This document shows positions 53,294 through 61,554 of a stretch of DNA of 64,000 nucleotides, piece after piece. The notes beneath the pieces were generated by a model, which saw nothing but the letters and a program-made list of their open reading frames with translations, had not been told where the DNA came from and did no database searches. Every line of letters starts with the position of its first letter. Positions within the stretch are counted from its first letter, which is position 1. The stretch comes from an uncultured Siphonobacter sp. (lineage in GTDB: Bacteria > Bacteroidota > Bacteroidia > Cytophagales > Spirosomataceae): contig CAJYHS010000155.1 in NCBI GenBank assembly GCA_913774715.1, positions 1 to 64,000 of the forward strand, written 5' to 3'. A program made the translations under genes and the position numbers.

Positions 53294-54436
53294 ATGAAAT
53301 CGTTGTTAGTGCTTTTCGTTTTATTGACCATCCCTAATTACCTCTTCGCTCAGGGAACGCTGAAGGGACGAGTAGTCAATGCTGAAGATAATAAACCCCT
53401 GCCTTTTGCGAATGTTTTCCTGGCGAATACGACCAAAGGAACTACCACCTCTGATCAGGGTGAGTTTACCCTGACTGAGATTCCGGCTGGAACGCAGGAG
53501 CTAGTCGTCTCGTACGTGGGCTTTCAAACGCAGGCCCTTCGGATTGAGTCCAATAAAACGGAACAGCGTCTGGACATAAAGCTAAAGCCTAACCCTAATC
53601 AGTTAGCGGAGATTAAAGTTAAATCCAAACGGGATAAGAACTGGAATCGACGGTATGATCAGTTTACCAGCCTATTTCTGGGGACCACAGAGAATGCCAG
53701 AAGTAGTAAAATTCTGAATTCTGAAGCCATCTGGATAGATGAAGATTCAACCCAAACGTGGTTAAGAGTAGGGAGTCGAGAGCCTTTACTGATAGAGTGC
53801 CCGTCATTGGGATACCGAATTAAATATCAGATGGAAGGCTTTGCGTATCATCAGAAACAAGGGTATTTATCGTATATCGGTTACCCGGTTTACGAAGAAA
53901 TGACTCCCAAAAGAAGCTCCGATCAGGCAGAGTGGCAGAAAAATCGGGCGGAAGCCTATTATGGTTCTTTAACTCATTTTCTACGTGCCATTCATCAGAG
54001 AACCTTGGAAAGTGAGGGATTTAAAGTTCAGCAAATGGTCGAATTAGCGAATTCGCCTTTAAATGCCCTGCTTTGGCAGAATGAAAAACTCAACAATCCG
54101 GTATTGACGGGTTTCAGTCAGTATAAAGTCATCCCTGGTTTTATGCCTTTGTCTTCCCTCATCGTATTAAAATTTTCTACCCCGCAGCAAACGATTCTGA
54201 GCTTTAAAGGCGGTTTGCAGGTAATTTACATTGATAAAAAAGACCGAAATTCCAGTGGCGAGGTAAACCTCAGAAGGGATAAAGTAAGTGTAGTCGAATT
54301 GTTAAGTCAAATGGTGAAAATTCAGCCGAATGGTCAGTATTTTCCGGTTATGGATATTCTGGTGTCGGGGGCTTTTTCCCAGAAAAAAATCGCCGATTCT
54401 TTGCCTTTTGACTACGAGCCCATGGCCTTACCCTAA
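53294..54436 (+). CDS. exported protein with carboxypeptidase-regulatory-like domain
   Basis: Secreted or outer-membrane-associated protein, 380 residues. A signal peptide (about 1-19, PNYLFA-Q) is followed by a carboxypeptidase-D-regulatory-like Ig domain (about 22-105, LKGRVVNAEDNKPLPFANVFL and YVGFQT) and a 270-residue C-terminal region of unknown fold (NSEAIWIDEDSTQTWLRV, GYRIKYQMEGFAYHQKQGYL). It resembles short relatives of TonB receptors without barrel. The ATG at 53294 is preferred to a GTG two codons earlier. Divergent from pyrD with only 26 bp between start codons. Confidence 0.85.
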   Translation: MKSLLVLFVLLTIPNYLFAQGTLKGRVVNAEDNKPLPFANVFLANTTKGTTTSDQGEFTLTEIPAGTQELVVSYVGFQTQALRIESNKTEQRLDIKLKPNPNQLAEIKVKSKRDKNWNRRYDQFTSLFLGTTENARSSKILNSEAIWIDEDSTQTWLRVGSREPLLIECPSLGYRIKYQMEGFAYHQKQGYLSYIGYPVYEEMTPKRSSDQAEWQKNRAEAYYGSLTHFLRAIHQRTLESEGFKVQQMVELANSPLNALLWQNEKLNNPVLTGFSQYKVIPGFMPLSSLIVLKFSTPQQTILSFKGGLQVIYIDKKDRNSSGEVNLRRDKVSVVELLSQMVKIQPNGQYFPVMDILVSGAFSQKKIADSLPFDYEPMALP

Positions 54437-54490
54437 GGCTCTCGCACTGTTTTTGTAGAACGAATGTTTTCTAAAATGCAGTTGTTATCC

Positions 54491-54524
54491 AAGCAAAGGC
54501 ATTACTTAAGAAGCCTTTGTTTTA
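54491..54524 (+). terminator. terminator after the carboxypeptidase-regulatory-like gene
   Basis: AAGCAAAGGC pairs with GCCTTTGTTT (one G-T pair) around a 12-nt loop, and the right arm ends in Ts. It lies inside the longest possible frame of the next small gene, so that gene must start further down. Confidence 0.6.
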
Positions 54525-54535
54525 AACCAATCGTG

Positions 54536-54811
54536 ATGATGGAAACGTATCAGACTTTAGCACCAGCGTATGTAGAATTACTTCAAAAGGCCATTGGCGG
54601 TAAAAACAGACTGGAATACTTTAATGAATACCGGGAATACAAACTGGCCACCTCTCCTTTAAAACAGGTAATCAAGAATGAAAAAGGGGAGTTTATGGAA
54701 CTGGCGACGGGGTTAACTATACCTCTGAATCAGATCATTAGTTTAAATAACATTTTCTTTCCTGGTTATGAAGATTACGAAGAAGTATTGAGTGTACGCT
54801 GTAGCCGTTGA
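54536..54811 (+). CDS. small protein, possibly Rof/SmpB-fold-like, unknown function
   Basis: Cytoplasmic protein of 91 residues; the start at 54536 (or the adjacent Met at 54539) is chosen because a longer frame runs through a terminator hairpin. It reads METYQTLAPAYVELLQKAIG, KNRLEYFNEYREYKLATSPL, EKGEFMELATGLTIPLNQI and ISLNNIFFPGYEDYEEVL. The strand-turn pattern with a conserved 'G-E-F-M-E-L...I-P-L-N-Q-I' resembles the Rof/Rho-binding antiterminator fold, but this is a loose visual match. I do not assign a function. Confidence 0.7.
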   Translation: MMETYQTLAPAYVELLQKAIGGKNRLEYFNEYREYKLATSPLKQVIKNEKGEFMELATGLTIPLNQIISLNNIFFPGYEDYEEVLSVRCSR

Positions 54812-54841
54812 TAAGGGGAGGGACTTTTCGAAAAAATAACT

Positions 54842-54849
54842 TACTTTCG
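54842..54849 (+). promoter_or_regulatory. candidate -7 box of the ROK gene
   Basis: TACTTTCG is one base from TAnnTTTG, 35 nt before the ATG at 54885. Confidence 0.35.
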
Positions 54850-54884
54850 AAGCTATCTCCAGTTGTTATTCCCTTCTTTAACCT

Positions 54885-55799
54885 ATGAAGTATTACCTCG
54901 GCATTGAAATTGGTTCTGGCAAGTTACATCTGGCCGTAGCGGACGAAACGAACACGATTCTGGAACAGATTCGTCATGTAGTTACTCCCGAGCAAACGGC
55001 GGAAGATCATCGGAATTTGCTGGAATCCTCTATTAATGATTTACATAACCGGTATCGTTTTTCGTCAGTCTGTGTAGGATTTAGCGGTCCGGTAGACTGG
55101 CAACAGGGGAAAACCATTCGGTCGTATCGGGTGAATGGATGGGCCAATTTTGATCTGAGCGACTGGCTGGAAGACATCCTGCGTTGTCCCTGTAAGATTG
55201 AAAATGATGCGAATCTGGCTGCTTTAGCTGAAGCTTTACAAGGGGCTGGCAAGAACTACCCAACCGTTTTTTATCTCAAATTGGGATATGGTATTGGCGG
55301 AGGATTGATTCAGAAAGGACAGATTTATCACGGGGCACGACCCGGAGAATCAGAAATTGGAAAGATTCGACTGGATCGTTCAGGAACCACTCTGGAAAAT
55401 GTAGCTTCGATTCGGACGATCGTCGAACGAATCAAGACCGAAGTAACGGAACACCCTGATACCGCATTGGCTAAAGCTGTTTCTGAAAATAATGTAAATG
55501 ATTACCTAATCAATAACATGGGGCAGGATGCCTGGGCGACTCAGGTAATGCAAGAAACCGCAGATCATCTGGCTTTTGGTCTTTCTCACGTTATCCATTT
55601 ACTGCACCCAGATCTGATTATTCTCGGTGGAGGTTTCCTGCCGCTAAGCGACCATTTACGCTCGGTTATTGAACAAAACTTACCTAGTTACGTCGTTGAA
55701 GCTTTCCGTCCTTTGCCTAAATTGGCAATGGCCCAGCTTTCTGACGAAGCCGTAGTCAGAGGAGCATTACTCGTGGCCCGGCAAAATAGTTACCTTTAA
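54885..55799 (+). CDS. ROK family sugar kinase/regulator without zinc motif
   Basis: Actin-fold sugar kinase-like protein of 304 residues with no DNA-binding N-terminus, so a kinase rather than a repressor. Seen: the phosphate-1 loop GIEIGSGKLHLAVAD, FSGPVDW, the catalytic-type ENDANLAALAEA and the phosphate-2 loop GYGIGGGLIQ. The usual zinc site (GH...CxCGxxGCxE) is absent: the GEIGH position reads GESEIGK and no Cys cluster follows. Substrate probably a hexose such as glucose, unproven. Confidence 0.87.
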   Translation: MKYYLGIEIGSGKLHLAVADETNTILEQIRHVVTPEQTAEDHRNLLESSINDLHNRYRFSSVCVGFSGPVDWQQGKTIRSYRVNGWANFDLSDWLEDILRCPCKIENDANLAALAEALQGAGKNYPTVFYLKLGYGIGGGLIQKGQIYHGARPGESEIGKIRLDRSGTTLENVASIRTIVERIKTEVTEHPDTALAKAVSENNVNDYLINNMGQDAWATQVMQETADHLAFGLSHVIHLLHPDLIILGGGFLPLSDHLRSVIEQNLPSYVVEAFRPLPKLAMAQLSDEAVVRGALLVARQNSYL

Positions 55800-56067
55800 A
55801 GGTTATGATCAGACCTTGAAAACGGTAAGGTTGAAGATATTAATACTTGCCATTGGTCAGGTAAAGTTGCCATATACTGGCTGTATGATAATGATCAGGT
55901 AATTCGAAGGAGTAGGGAGAAGTCAGTCTAAAGGGCTAATTAACCATAATTGCGTTTGAAAATTCCGCTTATCCTTTCTGCTTACGGAAAGATGGAGGGT
56001 TCTTTGGGCTTCTTTAAGAAAATGCATAGAATTGCCTCATAATCAATCTGCTTATCTCTGACTATTT

Positions 56068-56451
56068 ATGGAAAATCAACCGTATTCTCAAACCCCACTA
56101 CCCCTTAGCGATCCTGATGCCCGTACCTGGGCGATGCTGGCCCACTTAAGCAGTATCATTGCCAGTTTTCTAGGCGGAATGGCATTTCTGGGGCCGCTGA
56201 TCGTCTGGCTTATTTTCCGGGAGCGTTCGTCTTATGTCGATTACCACGGTAAAGAAGCTTTGAACTTTCAGATTCTGATGTCGATCGCCATGATTGGCTG
56301 TGTATTCCTTGGTATCATTACCTGTGGAATTGGCTTTACTATTTTCCCGATTATTATTGTTGTTGACATCATATTTGTAGTAATCGCAGCCATCAAGGCT
56401 AACAACGGTGAATATTATAAGTATCCTTTTAACTGGCGATTAGTTAAATAA
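56068..56451 (+). CDS. DUF4870 family membrane protein
   Basis: Small inner-membrane protein of 127 residues with three predicted helices (about 30-50, 72-92, 95-112). The family start DARTWAMLAHLSSIIASFLGG, FRERSSYVDYHGKEALNFQI and AIKANNGEYYKYPFNWR are present. No function is known for DUF4870/TM2-like proteins. Single gene with a strong terminator shared with lgt. Confidence 0.87.
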   Translation: MENQPYSQTPLPLSDPDARTWAMLAHLSSIIASFLGGMAFLGPLIVWLIFRERSSYVDYHGKEALNFQILMSIAMIGCVFLGIITCGIGFTIFPIIIVVDIIFVVIAAIKANNGEYYKYPFNWRLVK

Positions 56452-56467
56452 TCAGCCATTTGATTAT

Positions 56468-56507
56468 AAAAAAGAGCAACCGATCGCCATCGGTTGCTCT
56501 TTTTTTA
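56468..56507. terminator. bidirectional terminator between DUF4870 gene and lgt
   Basis: AAAAAAGAGCAACCGAT pairs with ATCGGTTGCTCTTTTTT around CGCC, with T tracts on both strands. Confidence 0.92.
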
Positions 56508-56524
56508 TGGGTAATGATCCGCTA

Positions 56525-57382
56525 TTATTTCGACTCAGGCTGGCGAAAGGATTCTGGAGCAGAGTTCATGAAAATGCTGGTTTGGTGGCGACGAATGGCC
56601 CAGAAAATTCCTACTAAACCAAACAGAACTGCCGGAATACTTAAAAGCTGGCCAAGATTATACGTCATCTGATCCTCGAAGGTAACCTGATTTTCTTTAT
56701 AGAATTCGTAAACGAAACGCAGCGAGAAAACCACAACCATGAAGATACCGGTCGTTAAACCCTGCGGTAAATTCGTTTTATACCGACGCCAGATCAAAAA
56801 TAGAATCACGCAGAGAATGAGGCAGGAAATAGCTTCGTACAACTGCGAAGGGTGACGCGGAACGGTTGGAAACTCGGTATTATTAACGAAAACGAAGGCC
56901 CAGGGGACATCGGTGGTTTTTCCAACGATCTCTGAATTCATAAGGTTACCTAAGCGAATGAAACAGCCCGCTAACGCAACGGTGATGGCAACGCGATCAG
57001 TAATCCAGAAGAAATGAATTTTCTTGGCTCTGGAAAACAAATACAATCCGGTAAAGATACCGATGGCCGCTCCGTGACTAGCGAGTCCGGCATAGGGAGG
57101 CAGTAACATATCCTTGAACCAACGCCAGGGGTTAGCAAAGAACATGGGATACTCATAGAAAATGTAATGACCGACCCGGGCACCAATGACCGTCGAGAGG
57201 ACCATGTATAGCGTGAGCGTATCGACCCAGTCGTCTTTTAAACCTTCCTCACGGAAGATGTGCAGAATAATTCGCTGACCAATCAGGAAGCCGAGGGCAA
57301 ACAGTAACCCATACCAGCGAACTGAAAAAGATCCGATGCTGAAAATCTCGGGGTTAACGTCCCAAACAATATAGTTTAACAT
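56525..57382 (-). CDS. lgt: prolipoprotein diacylglyceryl transferase
   Basis: Inner-membrane enzyme transferring diacylglyceryl to the lipobox cysteine of prolipoproteins. The 285 residues have about seven helices; conserved parts include SVRWYGLLFALGFLIG, GARVGHYIFYEYP, the hallmark RLGNLMNSEIVGKTTD and VPRHPSQLYEAISCL, and RFVYEFYKENQV. It would process the several lipoproteins encoded in this window. Confidence 0.95.
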   Translation of the reverse strand: MLNYIVWDVNPEIFSIGSFSVRWYGLLFALGFLIGQRIILHIFREEGLKDDWVDTLTLYMVLSTVIGARVGHYIFYEYPMFFANPWRWFKDMLLPPYAGLASHGAAIGIFTGLYLFSRAKKIHFFWITDRVAITVALAGCFIRLGNLMNSEIVGKTTDVPWAFVFVNNTEFPTVPRHPSQLYEAISCLILCVILFLIWRRYKTNLPQGLTTGIFMVVVFSLRFVYEFYKENQVTFEDQMTYNLGQLLSIPAVLFGLVGIFWAIRRHQTSIFMNSAPESFRQPESK

Positions 57383-57452
57383 GCAGAAAGGAGTTTCAGG
57401 GGGTAAAAATAGAGGGTATTTCTTAGGTTGAGGCGGCTTTTACCAATTTTCG

Positions 57453-59738
57453 CTACCTCACCACTACCTTACGAGTGATTTTTCCTTGGGTATTGGTCTG
57501 AATTTGAATCAGATACATGCCCGCAGGCAGTCCTTTTAAATCAAGCGTATATCGTTGAGCCGTAACTCGGGTAGCCTGCCCAAGCCATTGTCCGAATAAG
57601 CTATACGCGTGAACCTGAGCTTCCGAATCCGTTTCAATAATGAGCTGCTGATCATAGGGATGAATCGGATTGGGATAAATGGTTACCGTTTCTGAACCGG
57701 GATCCGGTGAAGGCTCCCGTTTTTCAGATTTATTTTTCAGGAATCGTAATCCGCCCGTGGCCGTTCCCGCAATCAGGTCGGGTAATCCATCATGATCAAG
57801 ATCACCCGCAGCAATGGCGGCTGGGCCACTGAGCCGAAGGGAAGTGATTCCCTTAATGGAACCCGCAATGACACTTGTGTCCGCTTTTAACTCGGTTTGA
57901 TTAAGAAAATCATTGAATACTTTCATACTTCCATTTGAATAGGTCGCAATCAGGTCAGGGCGTTCATCTCCATTCACATCCGCTGCAGTGATGGAGAACC
58001 CCCGGTTGAGATAATCTTCCTGTAAACCTCCGTACGTTTTTGTTTCCAGTTGATATACCGGCTGGGTATTGGTGCCCGTGTTGCGGTGATACTGAATGCT
58101 TCCGTAATAAGTCCCCAGTAAAACATCAATTTTGCCATCGCGGTTTACATCCTGATACACCGGAACGGCTCCAAAGTAATAACCTTCAGGTAGGGGTAAT
58201 GACGTTAAGTCGTTACTACTCAGCTGAAAGGCTCCGTTGCGATTTCCTTTATTAGGAATGTAACGAATCATCGAGCTGACAAAAGTTTCTGCCGTGAAGC
58301 CTAAATCGGGGATGCCGTCGCCCGTAAGGTCCGTTACGAAAACCTTTACTTCTGTAATTAACAGGTTTTCTTTACTCTGGATTTGGGCGGCCAGGCCGAG
58401 GTAATCTTCCGTTTCCAGTTCAAAATGTGCTTTTTGAGGCGTTCCGGTATTTCGGAACAACGCAATACCACCGCGGTACCCCTGATCGGAACGCACCCCG
58501 GCGTATCCTACTAATAAATCCAGATCACCGTCACCGTCAATATCGGCCAGAGCCGTGGTAGCATTGGTTCCTAAATCCACCATATCATCCTGAAGGAAAT
58601 TATCTTTTCGGAACGTAATGGCAGGCTTAGCAGCCGTACCGGTATTCTCGTAAAGCCAGGCTGATTTCCGAAAGTTAATCTGCTTTAGCTGATCGTCCTG
58701 ATACACGTTAATGGCAGAGATGAAATCTGGTTTTCCGTCAAAGGTTACATCTTCCGCATACGAAGCAGGGAAAATATAAAAATCGACGGGATGTTCATTG
58801 GGGAAGTTATAGTCGGCAGAGGTAAACTTAGCCGTTTGCCTGGTGCCCACATTAGGCATATAGGCAATGCGATTTTGAGTAATGTGGCCAAAGAAGATGT
58901 CCTTCAGGCCATCACCATTAAAATCCCAGAGGAGAAGCGTATTACCAGTATGCTTGGGGCGGGCGTTCGGGTTGCTGGTCGCATTGGTTACGCTTGAGGT
59001 ATCGGCACAGTTACTCATGCCAGTATTACAATCCATGTTGAAGCAAATGTCCCCGTAATGTTCTTTGATGAAGTTACCCCAGCAATACCCAATTTTCTGG
59101 AAATCGAGCCCGGGCTTCCCCGTGCGTTCAACGCTCATGTTTTGATGGTATTCCGTAAAATTTCCGGAAGGATCAAATAATACCAGATCAATATCACCAT
59201 CGCCATCCAGGTCTTCAATTCCCGGAATATCGGGAGAGGAAATTTGAAGATTAACTTTTCCGGAAAATCCCTGCGTCATCAAAGGAACGGCGGCGGCTTC
59301 CCATTTGAAGTTACCATCGCTAGTGGCTACATTCCGGTAGACCTGCACGCCAGCCGTATGACGGGCGAATAAATCTTTTCGACCATCCTGGTCAAAATCA
59401 CGCAGTAACATCCAGCTATCGATTTCCGGAAAAATAGCTTCGTACTGGGGAGCATAACGCCAGACATAGCTGCCTCCCTGAGCCACCGCTACGAAGGTAA
59501 AAACCTTACTGGTGGTCCGGTCAAATACCACGAGGTCTTCCACTGTATCCTGATTCAGATGCATTTTGGAAAACTGAGGAGCATTCAATCCACCCGCCCA
59601 GGCATTGGGTAAAATGCGACCCTGAACGCTTACCTGAGCAGTGGTATCAAATTCAAAGGAAAAGGTTTGAGCGGAGGTAGGGAATGAAATAAAAAAATAA
59701 AGCAGCCCAAGGGCGGTTAACAGGTAACGGTTTTTCAT
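57453..59738 (-). CDS. FG-GAP/VCBS-repeat secreted protein with T9SS type A sorting domain
   Basis: Exported protein of 761 residues. A signal peptide (about 1-23, SFPTSA-Q) is followed by multiple FG-GAP/VCBS repeats forming a beta-propeller, each with a calcium-type DxDxDG-like turn (DFDQDGRKDL, DLDGDGDIDL, DFNGDGLKDI, DVNRDGKIDV, DLDHDGLPDL). The C-terminus (about 690-761, VTIYPNPIHPYDQQL, LKGLPAGMYLIQIQT, GKITRKVVVR) is a T9SS type A sorting domain. Likely a surface-anchored or secreted propeller; ligand unknown. Confidence 0.92.
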   Translation of the reverse strand: MKNRYLLTALGLLYFFISFPTSAQTFSFEFDTTAQVSVQGRILPNAWAGGLNAPQFSKMHLNQDTVEDLVVFDRTTSKVFTFVAVAQGGSYVWRYAPQYEAIFPEIDSWMLLRDFDQDGRKDLFARHTAGVQVYRNVATSDGNFKWEAAAVPLMTQGFSGKVNLQISSPDIPGIEDLDGDGDIDLVLFDPSGNFTEYHQNMSVERTGKPGLDFQKIGYCWGNFIKEHYGDICFNMDCNTGMSNCADTSSVTNATSNPNARPKHTGNTLLLWDFNGDGLKDIFFGHITQNRIAYMPNVGTRQTAKFTSADYNFPNEHPVDFYIFPASYAEDVTFDGKPDFISAINVYQDDQLKQINFRKSAWLYENTGTAAKPAITFRKDNFLQDDMVDLGTNATTALADIDGDGDLDLLVGYAGVRSDQGYRGGIALFRNTGTPQKAHFELETEDYLGLAAQIQSKENLLITEVKVFVTDLTGDGIPDLGFTAETFVSSMIRYIPNKGNRNGAFQLSSNDLTSLPLPEGYYFGAVPVYQDVNRDGKIDVLLGTYYGSIQYHRNTGTNTQPVYQLETKTYGGLQEDYLNRGFSITAADVNGDERPDLIATYSNGSMKVFNDFLNQTELKADTSVIAGSIKGITSLRLSGPAAIAAGDLDHDGLPDLIAGTATGGLRFLKNKSEKREPSPDPGSETVTIYPNPIHPYDQQLIIETDSEAQVHAYSLFGQWLGQATRVTAQRYTLDLKGLPAGMYLIQIQTNTQGKITRKVVVR

Positions 59739-59842
59739 TGCATCTTTGTCGAATCAGTAGTAAAACGAACAGAACTCCGGTTTAGCGTTTAAAGTTTACA
59801 TTGAATAAACAGCCAGACGCTTCCTTATCATACGAATTTCAG

Positions 59843-61123
59843 ATGATCATTACAGAACTTCACCAAAAGTACCTGACTTGCAGCAGTGTTTCGATTGATA
59901 CCCGTAAAATTGAGCCCGGAGCCCTGTTTTTTGCTCTGAAAGGAGAGAAGTTCGATGCTAATACCTTTGCAGCAAAAGCCCTGGAAAATGGTGCCGCTTA
60001 CGTTGTGATGGATAACGCTGACTACGCAGTAGATCAGCGTTGTATTGTCGTAGAAAATACCCTGCAGGCTTTGCAGGAGTTAGCCCTATATCATCGCAGA
60101 ACGCTTCGAATTCCCTTCATCGGTATTGGTGGGTCTAATGGCAAAACGACCACGAAAGAGCTGGTAAACCGGGTTCTGTCCAAGAAGTATAAAACCTTTG
60201 CAACACCCGGAAATTATAATAACTATATCGGCGTTCCGCTTACCATTTTATCCTTATTCCGAGAAACGGAGCTGGCTATTATTGAGCTGGGAGCTAACCA
60301 GAAAGGCGATATTAAAGAGTTGGTAACGATCTGTGAGCCAGGTATTGGCTTGATTACAAATATTGGCAAATCACACCTGGAAGGCTTTGGTGGCTTGCAG
60401 GGTGTACGGGATGGCGAGGGCGAGCTTTACGATTTCCTCGTTGAAACGAAAGGTCAGATTTTTGTAAATCAGGAAGACCCCACGCTGACGGAAATGCTGG
60501 AAGAACGTCAGGCAAACGCTGAATACGTACAGCCGTATCGAACGGACGTAGAATTGCTGGAAAGTAATCCAAACGTAATTTATCAGCAGAATGGTAACCG
60601 GATCGAGACGCATTTGATGGGAGATTATAACTTCATTAATATGCGGGCGGCAATGACGCTGGGAAGTTTCTTCGGAGTGCCAGAGAAGGAAATTCACGAA
60701 GCGATTGCGGGTTATGTGGCGGAGAATAACCGTTCACAAATCATTGAAAAAGGTACTAATACCATCTGGCTGGATGCCTATAATGCCAACCCAAGTTCAA
60801 TGGGAGCGGCCCTGAAGAATTTTGAAGCTTTAAAAGCCGGGAAAAAACTGGTGATTCTGGGCGATATGTTTGAGTTAGGTGACGAAGGCCCGCTTGAACA
60901 TGAAATGATGGGTAAGCTAATTTCTGAATGTCATTTTGATTATGTGTTACTGGCAGGTCCATTGATGCAGAATGCTCTGAAATATTTACCCAGAGCCTAT
61001 TATTTCCCTGATAAGTTTGGTTTGCACGTTTGGCTGGAAGAACACCCGATGACGGATACGCATTACCTGATCAAAGGATCTCGGGGAATGGGCCTGGAAA
61101 GTACGCTGGGGATGATTCGTTGA
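59843..61123 (+). CDS. murF: UDP-N-acetylmuramoyl-tripeptide--D-alanyl-D-alanine ligase
   Basis: Cytosolic ligase adding D-Ala-D-Ala to UDP-MurNAc-tripeptide, the last soluble step of the peptidoglycan monomer. The ATG at 59843 is preferred to a TTG 42 bases earlier because it matches the family start (MIITELHQKYLTCSSVSIDTRK). Motifs: ATP loop GIGGSNGKTTTKE (around Lys101), NNYIGVPLTIL, LGANQKGDI, NIGKSHLEGFG, WLDAYNANPSSM and LGDMFELGDEG. Length 426 is usual. A ten-copy heptamer array begins one base after its stop. Confidence 0.95.
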   Translation: MIITELHQKYLTCSSVSIDTRKIEPGALFFALKGEKFDANTFAAKALENGAAYVVMDNADYAVDQRCIVVENTLQALQELALYHRRTLRIPFIGIGGSNGKTTTKELVNRVLSKKYKTFATPGNYNNYIGVPLTILSLFRETELAIIELGANQKGDIKELVTICEPGIGLITNIGKSHLEGFGGLQGVRDGEGELYDFLVETKGQIFVNQEDPTLTEMLEERQANAEYVQPYRTDVELLESNPNVIYQQNGNRIETHLMGDYNFINMRAAMTLGSFFGVPEKEIHEAIAGYVAENNRSQIIEKGTNTIWLDAYNANPSSMGAALKNFEALKAGKKLVILGDMFELGDEGPLEHEMMGKLISECHFDYVLLAGPLMQNALKYLPRAYYFPDKFGLHVWLEEHPMTDTHYLIKGSRGMGLESTLGMIR

Positions 61124-61124
61124 G

Positions 61125-61194
61125 TTTTCAGTTTTCAGTTTTCAGTTTTCAGTTTTCAGTTTTCAGTTTTCAGTTTTCAGTTTTCAGTTTTCAG
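61125..61194. repeat. perfect heptamer tandem array, ten TTTTCAG copies
   Basis: Ten uninterrupted copies of TTTTCAG run from 61125 to 61194, starting one base after the murF stop (the preceding G completes a partial register). It is followed by TTTGAAAATAAAAATCGG. The array does not sit inside any gene I accept. Copy number of such arrays can change by slippage. Confidence 0.95.
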
Positions 61195-61554
61195 TTTGAA
61201 AATAAAAATCGGTAAAGTTAGGGAAGCGGTGTTAAAATCGAGGTAATAACCTGCTGGCCTGGCTTGGTAATTGAGAGCCTAGCTGTGATTGATCTACGAT
61301 CCGCTACCTAGAAAATGTCTTATAGATTACCTTCAGATAACGAATTCAGAAGAGCAAGTGATTAACTTTACAAAGTCTTTAGCGAGCAAGAACAAATTAC
61401 CCTACTTTCAGAGTTGAAGGTTTGTGAGCTCTGACGATTAGTCAGACGGCTCAACGCAAACGGTATACTCATCCTATCTTTGCATGTTTTCTTATTTTAT
61501 ACTTTCAATTTCTGGACACAACGCCGACTCCAATCCGGCATCGTTTCGTGACTT
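61195..61554. other. non-coding region between heptamer array and metH
   Basis: No gene is visible on either strand. The last 80 nt hold the metH promoter and a short leader with a small GCCG/CGGC hairpin (about 61522-61539). I see no conserved B12-box (cobalamin riboswitch) or S-box pattern, although metH is often controlled by such elements elsewhere. Confidence 0.5.
61475..61482 (+). promoter_or_regulatory. TAnnTTTG box upstream of metH
   Basis: TATCTTTG is an exact -7 consensus match, 72 nt before the metH ATG at 61555. Confidence 0.5.

Noticed and set aside
61030-61215. Open frame running through the heptamer array (repeated SFQFSVF product)
   Set aside because: It overlaps murF in another frame and exists only because the heptamer repeat has no stop in that frame.
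61195-61554. Cobalamin or SAM riboswitch upstream of metH
   Set aside because: No B12-box or S-box core is visible, and the likely transcribed leader is only about 65 nt.
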